Made by a program: the position numbers and the translations under genes. The notes beneath the pieces are model-generated. The model was not told where the DNA came from and made no database searches. It saw only the letters and a program-made list of their open reading frames with translations. DNA of 9,106 nucleotides. Source: Polaromonas sp. (GTDB lineage Bacteria; Pseudomonadota; Gammaproteobacteria; Burkholderiales; Burkholderiaceae_C). Positions within the stretch are counted from its first letter, which is position 1. Each line of letters starts with the position of its first letter. Below, in pieces: positions 1 through 7,250 of the stretch. The stretch spans positions 1 to 9,106 of the forward strand of contig JABMMH010000427.1 of NCBI GenBank assembly GCA_013205645.1. Reading direction: 5' to 3'.

Positions 1-900
1 GCGGCAGACCCTGACATGACAGCCATGGCAGAAGATGAAATCGACGAGGCCAAAGCCGACATCACCCGCCTCGACGAAGCCCTGCAGCTGATGCTGATTC
101 CCAAAGACCCGGATGACTCGCGGCCAGCCTTTCTGGAAATTCGCGCGGGCGCGGGCGGCGATGAATCCGCGCTGTTTGCAGCCGACTTGTTTCGCATGTA
201 CACGCGTTATGCGGAGCGCTGCGGCTGGCGCTGCGAGATCATCAGCGAGTCGCCCTCGGAGCTGGGCGGCTACAAAGAAGTGGTGGTCCGCATGGAGGGG
301 CCGACCGACGGTCTCGGCATGGGCGTCTACGGCAAGCTGCGCTTTGAATCAGGCGGCCACCGGGTGCAACGCGTGCCGGCCACCGAAACCCAGGGCCGCA
401 TTCACACCAGCGCCTGCACGGTGGCCGTGCTGGCCGAGCCCGACGAAGCGGTGCTGATCCAGATCAACCCGGCCGATTTGCGCATTGACACCTACCGCGC
501 CAGTGGCGCTGGCGGCCAGCACATCAACAAGACCGACTCGGCCGTGCGCATCACCCACCTGCCCACCGGCATCGTGGCCGAGTGCCAGGAAGGTCGCAGC
601 CAGCACAGCAACAAAGCCCAAGCCTTGAAAGTCCTGACCGCCCGTATCCATGAAAAAGACCGCTCTGAGCGCGCCACCAAAGACGCCGCAACGCGCAAGG
701 GTTTGATCGGTAGTGGCGACCGCAGCGACCGCATCCGCACCTACAACTTTCCGCAAGGCCGACTCACCGACCACCGCATCAACCTGACGCTCTACAAGCT
801 CAACTACATCATCGAGGGCGACCTCGATGATGTAGTGACTGCCCTGCAGGTAGAGCGCGGCGCCGAGCTGCTGGCAGAACTGGAAAACCGCAATGGCTGA
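1..900 (+). CDS. prfA: Peptide chain release factor 1 (RF1), 5' end missing
   Basis: Class I release factor that reads UAA and UAG in the ribosomal A site and triggers hydrolysis of the finished peptidyl-tRNA. The frame is open from base 1 and the first visible residues (AADPDMTAMAEDEI) align with the interior of E. coli RF1, so roughly 65-70 N-terminal residues lie outside the window; the ATG at 16 is an internal Met. The anticodon-like PAT tripeptide of RF1 is encoded at 376-384 within HRVQRVPATETQGRIH, and the catalytic GGQ is at 511-519 within SGAGGQHINKTDS. PAT rather than SPF separates it from RF2. The C-terminal NFPQGRLTDHRINLTLYKL block is intact and the frame ends in TGA at 898-900. 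That stop lies inside the start of prmC, whose product methylates the GGQ glutamine. No internal damage is seen. Confidence 0.97.
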   Translation, partial: AADPDMTAMAEDEIDEAKADITRLDEALQLMLIPKDPDDSRPAFLEIRAGAGGDESALFAADLFRMYTRYAERCGWRCEIISESPSELGGYKEVVVRMEGPTDGLGMGVYGKLRFESGGHRVQRVPATETQGRIHTSACTVAVLAEPDEAVLIQINPADLRIDTYRASGAGGQHINKTDSAVRITHLPTGIVAECQEGRSQHSNKAQALKVLTARIHEKDRSERATKDAATRKGLIGSGDRSDRIRTYNFPQGRLTDHRINLTLYKLNYIIEGDLDDVVTALQVERGAELLAELENRNG

Positions 901-1747
901 AGCCTTGAGCTGCGCCCAGGCCATCGCTGCCGCCTGCAGTTTAGGGTTGGACCGGCTCGATGCGCAGTTGCTGTTACTGCACGTGCTGGGCAAGCCCCAT
1001 GGCGAGCGGGCTTGGCTGATCGCCCATGACCGTGACCTGCTGTCGCCCGAGGCCAGCGAACGCTTTCGCGCGTTCTGCCAATGCCGGGCAAGCGGCGAAC
1101 CGTTGGCTTATATCGTCGGCCAACAAGAATTTTTTGGCCTGCCACTGGCTGTTGATCCACGCGTCTTGATACCCCGGCCAGACACCGAAACGCTTGTCAG
1201 CTGGGCGCTTGACGTGCTGCCTGCGGGCAGCGCGAAAGTCCTAGACCTAGGGACCGGCAGCGGCGCCATCGCCTTGGCACTCAAGCACGCGCGCCCAGCA
1301 GCAGAGGTCAGCGCCATCGACGCCAGCGCGGGCGCCGTGGCGGTGGCTCGCAGCAATGCGGCGGCGCTGGGTTTAGCGGTGTCGATTGAGATCAGTCGCT
1401 GGTTTGAGCAGGTCGACGGCCGGTTTGATGTGATCGTCAGCAACCCGCCGTATGTTCGCGAAGGTGACCCGCATTTGACGGCCTTAGGCCACGAACCGAT
1501 TCAGGCGCTGACAGCAGGCGCAGATGGGCTGAGCGATCTGCGCCAGATCATTGCCACTGCGCCCGCCCATTTACAAGCTGGCGGCTGGTTGCTGCTAGAA
1601 CACGGCTACGACCAAGCCGAAGCCATTCGCCAGTTGCTGCAAGCACAAGGCTTTGAGGCGGTCACCAGCCGTGACGACTTGGCCGGTATCCAGCGCTGCT
1701 CGGGTGGCCGTTGGCCGCATGAAGCCGGACCGGCGCGGCGGGATTAA
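893..1747 (+). CDS. prmC: Release factor glutamine N5-methyltransferase PrmC (HemK)
   Basis: SAM-dependent methyltransferase that methylates the glutamine of the GGQ motif in RF1 and RF2, which raises termination efficiency. It has 284 residues, against 277 in E. coli. An N-terminal helical substrate-recognition region (about residues 1-80) is followed by IPRPDTE (93-99), the SAM-binding motif I VLDLGTGSGAI (from 116) and the catalytic NPPY (184-187), which holds the target glutamine amide. The ATG at 893 overlaps the prfA stop by 8 nt, so enzyme and substrate are probably translated in a coupled way. The segment after NPPY (DPHLTALGHEPIQALTAG) is slightly shorter than the E. coli version, which has a fuller DxRFEP-like stretch. 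The C-terminus has a short Arg/Pro-rich extension (HEAGPARRD) beyond the usual GGRW-like end. I see no other reasonable reading of this gene. Confidence 0.96.
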   Translation: MAEALSCAQAIAAACSLGLDRLDAQLLLLHVLGKPHGERAWLIAHDRDLLSPEASERFRAFCQCRASGEPLAYIVGQQEFFGLPLAVDPRVLIPRPDTETLVSWALDVLPAGSAKVLDLGTGSGAIALALKHARPAAEVSAIDASAGAVAVARSNAAALGLAVSIEISRWFEQVDGRFDVIVSNPPYVREGDPHLTALGHEPIQALTAGADGLSDLRQIIATAPAHLQAGGWLLLEHGYDQAEAIRQLLQAQGFEAVTSRDDLAGIQRCSGGRWPHEAGPARRD

Positions 1748-1756
1748 AAGCACCCG

Positions 1757-1777
1757 ATAATCTGAGTTGATTATTTT
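1757..1777 (+). other. Weak AT-rich hairpin in the prmC-grxD gap
   Basis: ATAATC (1757-1762) and GATTAT (1769-1774) can pair around a 6-nt loop and run into TTTT (1774-1777). The stem is only six base pairs and nearly all A-T, so it may be a weak attenuator after prmC or may be chance. Confidence 0.2.
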
Positions 1778-1822
1778 CAACGTCCGGCCAGCGTGCCGAG
1801 ACCACACCAACGGAGTATTCCC

Positions 1823-2143
1823 ATGAGCGACACCCAACAACGCATTGATGACATCGTTAAATCCAGCGACGTGGTTCTTTTTATGAAGGGCACCGCCCAA
1901 TTTCCCATGTGCGGCTTTTCCGGCAAAGCGATTCAGGTGCTGAAAGCCTGCGGTGTCAGCAAGCCAGCGACCGTCAACGTGCTGGAAGACGAAGACATTC
2001 GCCACGGCATCAAGGAATACAGCAACTGGCCCACCATTCCCCAGCTGTATGTCAAAGGCGAGTTCATTGGCGGCTCAGACATCATGATGGAGATGTACCA
2101 AAACGGCGAACTGCAACAGGTCATCGGCACGCCCGAAGCCTGA
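1823..2143 (+). CDS. grxD: Monothiol glutaredoxin, Grx4/GrxD family
   Basis: CGFS-type glutaredoxin that binds a [2Fe-2S] cluster with glutathione, usually as a dimer or with a BolA-family partner, and works in Fe-S cluster delivery. The predicted protein has 106 residues (E. coli GrxD has 115). The CGFS active site is at residues 30-33 within FPMCGFSGKA, at the same place as Cys30 of E. coli. The glutathione-binding elements NWPTIPQLYVKGEFIGGSDI (about 68-87) follow, with the cis-Pro TIP at 71-73 and GG at 83-84. The ATG at 1823 is chosen because a GGAG ribosome binding site lies at 1812-1815 and because family members start near MSDTQQRID. The frame extends upstream to a GTG at 1793, but that part has no family resemblance. 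The 75-nt gap after prmC may hold its own promoter; I could not identify one with confidence. It converges with yacG. Confidence 0.95.
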   Translation: MSDTQQRIDDIVKSSDVVLFMKGTAQFPMCGFSGKAIQVLKACGVSKPATVNVLEDEDIRHGIKEYSNWPTIPQLYVKGEFIGGSDIMMEMYQNGELQQVIGTPEA

Positions 2144-2160
2144 AGCTGATCGCCCCTACA

Positions 2161-2185
2161 ACGCCAAGTTATTGCAGCTTGGCGT
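2161..2185. terminator. Perfect 8-bp hairpin between convergent grxD and yacG
   Basis: ACGCCAAG (2161-2168) and CTTGGCGT (2178-2185) are exact reverse complements around a 9-nt loop. The loop contains the yacG stop codon (complement of 2169-2171), so the left arm lies just after the stop and the right arm is the last yacG codons. For grxD the hairpin lies 17 nt after its stop. Neither strand shows a U-tract after the stem, so this is not a standard intrinsic terminator. It could protect 3' ends or act as a shared, factor-assisted terminator. TTGGCGTCGCCAA (about 2179-2191) offers a competing 6-bp fold. Confidence 0.45.
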
Positions 2186-2375
2186 CGCCAAAAACCTGAT
2201 CGTCAGGCGGCGCGTCGCTTGGCAAGCGAAAGCTTTCGCTGGCCCAAGCGCCCAAGTCCATGTTTTTACAGCGCTGACTGCAAAATGGTCTGAAGGCGTT
2301 GTTTGGCGCGTAAACGCTGTCACCGCCGCAGCTCGGGCAAGTGACAATTTTGGACGCGGAAGTCGCAGAAGTCAT
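2169..2375 (-). CDS. yacG: Zinc-binding DNA gyrase inhibitor YacG
   Basis: Small zinc protein; E. coli YacG binds GyrB and inhibits DNA gyrase. It has 68 residues, against 65 in E. coli. The four zinc ligands are Cys13, Cys16, Cys32 and Cys36 (C-X2-C-X15-C-X3-C), within TCPSCGG and FRPFCSQRCK, followed by the family signature MDLGAWASESFRLP. The C-terminal tail is acidic and probably disordered. It is the last gene of the pil-coaE-zapD operon. The ATG at 2375 follows the zapD TGA (2380-2378) after two bases; a TTG at 2381 overlaps that stop and would add two residues. No separate ribosome binding site is convincing, so translation is probably coupled to zapD. The function is known from E. coli; its purpose in this operon is not established. 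Confidence 0.93.
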   Translation of the reverse strand: MTSATSASKIVTCPSCGGDSVYAPNNAFRPFCSQRCKNMDLGAWASESFRLPSDAPPDDQVFGDAKLQ

Positions 2376-2377
2376 CT

Positions 2378-3133
2378 TCAAGCGCAGAGCGTGAGTTCAA
2401 ATTCGGCATCTTCAGCCGCAGAATGCAAGCGGTCATCGCTGGCATGCCGCATCAGCCGGACCGAGGCCATCAGGCGGTTGGCACTGATGGCTGGCACCAG
2501 GCCCGTCGCAGCATCAAGCCGCAGCCGCAACAACTGAAAAGTCCGACCTTGCGGGAGCGTTTGCTGATAAACACCACCCGAGGCGAGTACTTTTTGCGGC
2601 AGTCCCGCATCGCGCAACAACTTCAACAGCAGGCTGATAGAGCCCGCCAAGGGCACCAGCGTCAACATCCAGCGCTGGATATCTTCGCGCCGGCGCGAAC
2701 CGCTCAAGTGCTGCCAAGCGAAATAGGCCGGCAAGTCAAACTCACACGTGCCGCCCGGAATACCGGCACGGCTGCGAATACTCATGAGCCAATCGTTGTC
2801 TGTCAATGACTGACCCACCTTGCCCGGCAAGGCATTGAGGGTTGCAAAATAATTGTCCAACTGGCCAATGATCTCGTCCAGCGCCGCTTCCGAGATGGCG
2901 GGATTGCCGCGGTACCCATTCAGCACAATTTTTTGTTTTTCGAGATCCTTGAGGACTTCGGTTTTCAAATCGGCACGACCGCCAACGTCCATGATTTCGA
3001 AGATCGTGGTGATGGCGTAATGGTGGTCTATGGGGTCGTCGCGCTCGGCCAATTCACCTAGCCTGCCGAACAGGTGTTCAAGGCGCAAATACGTGCGCAC
3101 GCGTTCGTTAAATGGGTACTCGTAAAGGATCAC
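2378..3133 (-). CDS. zapD: Cell division protein ZapD (YacF family)
   Basis: FtsZ-associated protein that in E. coli binds the FtsZ C-terminal tail, crosslinks protofilaments and helps stabilise the Z-ring at midcell. It has 251 residues, against 247 in E. coli. The start ILYEYPFNERVRTYLRLEHL is the strongly conserved N-terminus of the family and fixes the start at a GTG (complement of 3131-3133). The ribosome binding site is poor: only an AAAGAAA-like stretch is seen about 6 nt upstream. The N-terminal part is predicted mostly helical; the C-terminal part (GVYQQTLPQGRTFQLLRLRLD, ending near FELTLCA) fits the beta domain of the family. The gap after coaE is 51 nt, the longest inside this operon apart from none comparable. 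Its stop touches the start of yacG. The neighbouring coaE-zapD-yacG order is common in proteobacteria. Confidence 0.95.
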   Translation of the reverse strand: MILYEYPFNERVRTYLRLEHLFGRLGELAERDDPIDHHYAITTIFEIMDVGGRADLKTEVLKDLEKQKIVLNGYRGNPAISEAALDEIIGQLDNYFATLNALPGKVGQSLTDNDWLMSIRSRAGIPGGTCEFDLPAYFAWQHLSGSRRREDIQRWMLTLVPLAGSISLLLKLLRDAGLPQKVLASGGVYQQTLPQGRTFQLLRLRLDAATGLVPAISANRLMASVRLMRHASDDRLHSAAEDAEFELTLCA

Positions 3134-3184
3134 AGCGATTTCTTTATCGACGTTGAGAGGGCCGGTAGACCGGGCACCGTTATA

Positions 3185-3820
3185 TCATAGCCCGAAGCGT
3201 GCAGCCGCAGCCCGCGCAAGGCCGGCTAATTCAGTCAGCGACTGTGTCTCGTTGTAAATACAAATGTCGGCAGCGGCCAGTCGCTGCGCCCGGCTGGCTT
3301 GGGCGTTGATGACTTTTTGCACCGCCTCACGGGTCCAGCCACTGCGAGCCATGACCCTCTTGATTTGCTGCTCTTCGGTGCAATCAACCACCAACACCTG
3401 ATGCAGTTGCGAGCGCCAGCGGCCAGACTCAACCAACAAGGGAACATCAAAAACAATACAACGTGCGCCATTTTTTTCTGCAGCGCTCGCTTGTTGTGCG
3501 GTCTCTGCGGCCACCAGCGGGTGAATGATGGCTTCCAAGCGCAGTTTCGCGGCCGGGTCAGAGAAAACCTGCTGCCGCATGGCGTCCCGGTCTAGCGCTC
3601 CTGCTGACGTGACGAAGGCCGCGCCGAAAATTTGACGGATCGCCGGGATGGCCGCACCGCCTGCGGCCGTCAGCTGACGGGAAATCGCGTCCGCATCCAC
3701 AATCACCGCGCCGCATTCAGCCAGCATCTGGGCTACGGTGCTCTTGCCGCTGCCGATGCCGCCGGTGAGCCCGATTCTTCGTGCAACTGATAGCGTCGTC
3801 ATCAACGTCGTAGACGTCAT
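3185..3820 (-). CDS. coaE: Dephospho-CoA kinase
   Basis: Catalyses the last step of coenzyme A synthesis, ATP-dependent phosphorylation of the 3'-hydroxyl of dephospho-CoA, in the cytoplasm. It has 211 residues, against 206 in E. coli. A P-loop GGIGSGKS is at residues 20-27 (Walker A), followed by VDADAISRQL with Asp42 and Asp44 at the expected catalytic position. Later come the IIHPLV and FDVPLLVESG blocks typical of the substrate-binding lid and core. The ATG (complement of 3818-3820) overlaps the pilD stop as ATGA, which favours this start; a second ATG at residue 7 is possible. The frame stays open far upstream, to about 4135, but that part lies antisense-frame to pilD and has no CoaE similarity. 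It is a housekeeping gene riding in a pilus operon. Confidence 0.97.
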   Translation of the reverse strand: MTSTTLMTTLSVARRIGLTGGIGSGKSTVAQMLAECGAVIVDADAISRQLTAAGGAAIPAIRQIFGAAFVTSAGALDRDAMRQQVFSDPAAKLRLEAIIHPLVAAETAQQASAAEKNGARCIVFDVPLLVESGRWRSQLHQVLVVDCTEEQQIKRVMARSGWTREAVQKVINAQASRAQRLAAADICIYNETQSLTELAGLARAAAARFGL

Positions 3821-4701
3821 ATTGCAAGCCCCACCCAACGCAAGATCGCTTGCGGACCAAAAAACAGCGCCGTCAAACCCGCGATGGCCAAAAATGGGCC
3901 GAAGGGCACATAGCCACCCTCGCGCAATGTCGACGACCACTTCAAGCCTAGGCCGACCACCGCGCCTAGCACCGAGGCCATCAGAATGATCGGCACCAGC
4001 GCCGTCCAGCCGAACCAAGCGCCCAACGCCGCGAATAATTTGAAGTCGCCAAAACCCATGCCGTCTTTGCCGGTGACGAGCTTGAAAGCCCAATACACCG
4101 TCCACAAAGACAGATAACCGCCGACGGCGCCCCACACCGCGTCACTCAGGCTGACACCTGGGTTCCATTGCAGCGCAGCGACGATCAGGCCGCTCCACGC
4201 CAACGGCAGGGTGATGTCATCTGGCAGCAAGGTGGTGTCCCAATCGATCATGGCCAGCGACACCAAGGCCGCAGAAAACCCGCACCAAACCAGCGCCGTG
4301 GCAGTGCCTCCCCAGCGCGCCACGCAAAAATAAAACAAAGCCGCCGTCACCAACTCGACCAAGGGGTAACGCGCGCTGATGCCGACGCCGCAGGCTGAGC
4401 ACTTGCCTCGCAGAAAAAGGTAACTAAACACAGGTACGTTTTCATGCCAGGCAATCGGATGACCGCAGTGCGGACAACGCGAGCGCGGCTGGGACAAATT
4501 GAAGACGGGCTCGGCAACTGGTTCAGCATTGGGCTCAGCGTATTCAGCGCACTCTTTGGCCCAATGCCGCTCCATCATCAGCGGCAGACGATGGATCACG
4601 ACGTTGAGAAAACTGCCAATGATCAAACCAAGCAGTCCCGCCAGCAGGGGCAGCGACAGCCACGAAAATGGCCAGAACAAAGGCCAAGTGTCAGTCAGCA
4701 T
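3817..4701 (-). CDS. pilD: Prepilin peptidase / N-methyltransferase (type IV leader peptidase)
   Basis: Inner-membrane aspartyl protease of family A24 that removes the leader of type IV prepilins and pseudopilins and N-methylates the new first residue. It has 294 residues. A first membrane segment (about 14-36, ending GLIIGSFLNVVIHRLP) is followed by a cytoplasmic loop with the tetracysteine zinc site Cys76, Cys79, Cys101 and Cys104 around ENVPVFSYL. The catalytic Asp regions are IDWDTTLLPDD (152-162; Asp153/Asp155) and GMGFGDFK (214-221; Asp219). Several further hydrophobic segments follow to the C-terminus. The loop contains a short Ala-Glu-Pro repeat (about 55-66). Its ATG overlaps the pilC stop as TGATG, with AGGTGA (complement of 4706-4711) as a good ribosome binding site; its own stop overlaps the coaE ATG. 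Being full length, it could serve both pili and a type II secretion system. Confidence 0.96.
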   Translation of the reverse strand: MLTDTWPLFWPFSWLSLPLLAGLLGLIIGSFLNVVIHRLPLMMERHWAKECAEYAEPNAEPVAEPVFNLSQPRSRCPHCGHPIAWHENVPVFSYLFLRGKCSACGVGISARYPLVELVTAALFYFCVARWGGTATALVWCGFSAALVSLAMIDWDTTLLPDDITLPLAWSGLIVAALQWNPGVSLSDAVWGAVGGYLSLWTVYWAFKLVTGKDGMGFGDFKLFAALGAWFGWTALVPIILMASVLGAVVGLGLKWSSTLREGGYVPFGPFLAIAGLTALFFGPQAILRWVGLAI

Positions 4702-5930
4702 CAGATCACCTGCCCGAGCTCGAAAATTGGCAGGTACATGGAGAGCACAATCCCCCCAATCAAGGAGCCGAGAACCACAATGATGAAAGGCTCCATGAGG
4801 CTGGCCAAAGCGGCCACTTGTTGATCCACTTCAGCCTCAAAAAAATCTGCTGATTTGCCCAGCATGTGATCCAAGGAGCCCGACTCTTCGCCAATCGCAC
4901 ACATCTGCACGACCATGTTCGGAAACACCCCCGCCTGCGCCATGGCCGCGTTCAAACTGACCCCGGCCGACACCTCTGTTTGTATCTTGGCAGTGGCCTG
5001 CGCGTAGACAGCGTTACCGGTGGTTCCGCCCGCCAATTCAAGTGCATCCATGAGCGGTACACCGGCGGCAAACAGGGTGGACAACGTGCGGGTCCAGCGG
5101 GCAATACAGGCTTTTTCAATCAGCGCACCAAAGACTGGCAACTTCAACAGCCATCGGTCTGTCGTCGTTTGCAACTTTTCGCTGCGCCGCCAGATCCGTG
5201 CACAAACAGCCGCACTCACGCCACCAGCGCCAAGCATCAACCACCAGTACGCGACAAAAAATTCACTGATGCCCATGACAAAAAGTGTCGGTCCCGGCAG
5301 GTCAGCGCCGAACGACGAAAAAACGCTCTCAAACGCCGGGATGACGACGATCATGATGATGACGATCACGGCAAAGGCCACGCTCAAAACCGCCGCCGGA
5401 TAGGTCAAGGCCGACTTGATCTTGGCCTTCATGGCTTCGGTTTTTTCCATGTACACGGCCAGTCGGTCTAGCAACGCATCCAGAATACCGGCGGCTTCAC
5501 CAGCGGCCACCAAATTGCAATAAAGAGAATTGAAATGAGCCGGGTGCTTGCCAAATGCGGTGCTCAAAGAGGTGCCGGTTTCGACATCACTGCGGATCTC
5601 GTTGAGCAAGCGGACCATGCGCGGATTGCTGTGACCCCGGCTGACCACTTCAAAACATTGCAACAGGGGCACGCCGTCTTTCATCATGGCGGCCAGTTGT
5701 CGGGTGAAAACCGCGACATCGTTGGGCTTGATGGCCCTGCCAGCCAGGTCCATGGTGCGACGCTGCAGCCAGACTTTGAGGGGTTGCACGCCCTGCCGCT
5801 GCAACATCGCCATCGCATGGTTGGGCCCCATCGCCCGGATGTGACCGCGCACTGGGTTGCCTTGGAGGTTGGTGCCCTCCCATTCGAAGGTACGGTCGCG
5901 AAGTGGGTGTGAAGCTGCAGCTACGGCCAT
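4701..5930 (-). CDS. pilC: Type IV pilus inner-membrane platform protein PilC (GspF family)
   Basis: Polytopic inner-membrane protein on which the PilB and PilT ATPases act to insert or remove pilin subunits. From the ATG at 5930 it has 409 residues, the normal family length. An N-terminal cytoplasmic part (FEWEGTNLQGNPVRGHI, 15-31) leads into the first T2SF domain (about 72-195) with the GEAAGILD signature (144-151). The second T2SF domain (about 272-395) repeats it as GEESGSLDHML (348-358). Membrane segments are near 179-200, 223-244 and 381-401. The frame is open further upstream through TTG (5939) and CTG (5948); no start has a clear ribosome binding site, and the ATG is chosen for codon type. 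The gap after the pilB stop is 30 nt. PilC rather than GspF is inferred from adjacent pilB and pilD. Confidence 0.95.
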   Translation of the reverse strand: MAVAAASHPLRDRTFEWEGTNLQGNPVRGHIRAMGPNHAMAMLQRQGVQPLKVWLQRRTMDLAGRAIKPNDVAVFTRQLAAMMKDGVPLLQCFEVVSRGHSNPRMVRLLNEIRSDVETGTSLSTAFGKHPAHFNSLYCNLVAAGEAAGILDALLDRLAVYMEKTEAMKAKIKSALTYPAAVLSVAFAVIVIIMIVVIPAFESVFSSFGADLPGPTLFVMGISEFFVAYWWLMLGAGGVSAAVCARIWRRSEKLQTTTDRWLLKLPVFGALIEKACIARWTRTLSTLFAAGVPLMDALELAGGTTGNAVYAQATAKIQTEVSAGVSLNAAMAQAGVFPNMVVQMCAIGEESGSLDHMLGKSADFFEAEVDQQVAALASLMEPFIIVVLGSLIGGIVLSMYLPIFELGQVI

Positions 5931-5960
5931 AGGGTTCAAAAAGTCAGGGGGTCAAATCGG

Positions 5961-7157
5961 TCAGTCATGGGTGCAACTCAAAATTTCTTCCAGCGAAGTC
6001 GAGCCGAGTTTAACTTTCAGCAAGCCCGACTGGCGCAAACTTCGCACCCCTTCCAGCTCGGCCTGCGCTGCAATGTCCATCGCGCTGCCATCCCGAAGAA
6101 TAATCCGTTGAATGTCATCCGACACCGGCATGACTTGGTGCACCCCAATACGCCCTTTGTAGCCGCCGTTGCAAACGCTGCAACCTTGCGCCCGAAAGGG
6201 AGACCAACTGCCATCCAGGTCTACCGGTTTGAAACCAGCTTGTAGCAAAGTGACACGCGGTATGTCAGCGCGTACTTTGCAATAGATGCAAAGCTGCCGC
6301 ACCAAACGTTGCGCGGTGATCAGCATGACGCTGGAGGCGATATTGAACGAAGCAATCCCCATGTTGCGCATGCGCGTCAGCGTCGTTGGCGCGTCGTTGG
6401 TGTGCAGCGTGGACAACACCAGATGCCCAGTTTGCGCCGCCTTGATGGCGATGTCGGCAGTTTCAATGTCGCGAATTTCTCCGACCATGAGGATATCTGG
6501 GTCCTGCCGCAAAAAAGCCCGCAGGGCGACCGCGAAGGTCAATCCCGCCTTGTCATTGACATTGACCTGGTTGACGCCCGGCAAATTGATCTCAGAAGGA
6601 TCTTCTGCCGTGGATATATTCACGCCGGGCTGGTTCAGCAAATGCAGGCAGGTATAAAGCGATACTGTCTTCCCTGAACCGGTTGGACCGGTCACCAACA
6701 CCATCCCGGTCGGTCGACGCAAAGCATTCAGTAAACGCGCTTTTTCTTCAGGCTCAAAACCCAGCGCGTCCATGCCCATTTGCGCGGCCTTCGGATCGAG
6801 AATCCGAATAACAATTTTTTCACCAAATAGCGTGGGCAAGGTACTCACCCGAAAATCAATGACCTGGCCCGGCCCAATGGTTAACTTCATGCGGCCATCT
6901 TGCGGCACGCGCTTTTCTGCAATATCAAGCCGCGAGAGAATTTTAATTCTGGACGCCAGCGTATCTTTCAGACCGACCGACGGCGTGGCTATCTCCCGAA
7001 GCTCGCCATCAATGCGAAAACGAACCCGGTAGTTGAATTCATACGGCTCAAAATGCAAATCAGAGGCTTGCAGAGTGACGGCTTGGTGCAGCATCTTTTG
7101 CAAGAACGTGACGGCTGGCGTGTCGTCGGTCACAGCCTGCGCCCCCACCAACGACAA
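5961..7157 (-). CDS. pilB: Type IV pilus extension ATPase PilB, N-terminal domain absent
   Basis: Cytoplasmic hexameric ATPase that powers pilus extension. Only 398 residues can be read, against about 570 for usual PilB. What is present is intact: the N2-like region ASDLHFEPYEFNYRVRFRID (31-50), Walker A GPTGSGKT (157-164), Asp-box AEDPSEINLPG, Walker B DILMVGEIRD (221-230), His-box STLHTNDAP (249-257), and a zinc tetracysteine Cys290, Cys293, Cys326 and Cys329. The N-terminal MshEN-type domain is missing; the frame meets an in-frame TGA about 13 codons upstream of the first usable start. The start is uncertain: TTG at 7157 is the most upstream, TTG at 7151, GTG at 7148 and GTG at 7133 are alternatives, and none has a good ribosome binding site. 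PulE/GspE is the alternative name; the linked pilC and pilD and the close fit of the core favour PilB. The reading is either a genuinely short protein or a decayed 5' end. Confidence 0.9.
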   Translation of the reverse strand: MSLVGAQAVTDDTPAVTFLQKMLHQAVTLQASDLHFEPYEFNYRVRFRIDGELREIATPSVGLKDTLASRIKILSRLDIAEKRVPQDGRMKLTIGPGQVIDFRVSTLPTLFGEKIVIRILDPKAAQMGMDALGFEPEEKARLLNALRRPTGMVLVTGPTGSGKTVSLYTCLHLLNQPGVNISTAEDPSEINLPGVNQVNVNDKAGLTFAVALRAFLRQDPDILMVGEIRDIETADIAIKAAQTGHLVLSTLHTNDAPTTLTRMRNMGIASFNIASSVMLITAQRLVRQLCIYCKVRADIPRVTLLQAGFKPVDLDGSWSPFRAQGCSVCNGGYKGRIGVHQVMPVSDDIQRIILRDGSAMDIAAQAELEGVRSLRQSGLLKVKLGSTSLEEILSCTHD

Positions 7158-7220
7158 CGATGGACTACTTTCTGATTCATGGCTGAATCATCGTTGATGA
7201 AACAAGCCCTGTAAACCTAA

Positions 7221-7250
7221 AACATACTTTGTCCAGATCAGTGCAATCAA
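7221..7250 (-). promoter_or_regulatory. Possible sigma-70 promoter for the pilB operon
   Basis: On the minus strand TTGATT (complement of 7245-7250) and TATGTT (complement of 7221-7226) are separated by 18 nt. Initiation would fall near 7214, about 57 nt before the first possible pilB start and downstream of the hns terminator, where a promoter is needed. The boxes match only moderately. Confidence 0.3.

Noticed and set aside
349..993. Long minus-strand open frame opposite prfA
   Set aside because: prfA is intact on the other strand with PAT and GGQ motifs; the antisense product has no recognisable domain.
3821..4135. N-terminal extension of the coaE frame
   Set aside because: It overlaps pilD out of frame, has no CoaE similarity, and an ATG at the ATGA junction fits the family start.
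5340..5370. GAT/GAC-rich near-tandem repeat
   Set aside because: It encodes the IVIIMIVVI membrane helix of PilC on the minus strand; codon composition explains it.
4866..5471. Plus-strand open frame opposite pilC with His/Asp-rich stretches
   Set aside because: The Asp/His runs are the reverse reading of Ile/Val/Met codons of a PilC membrane segment.
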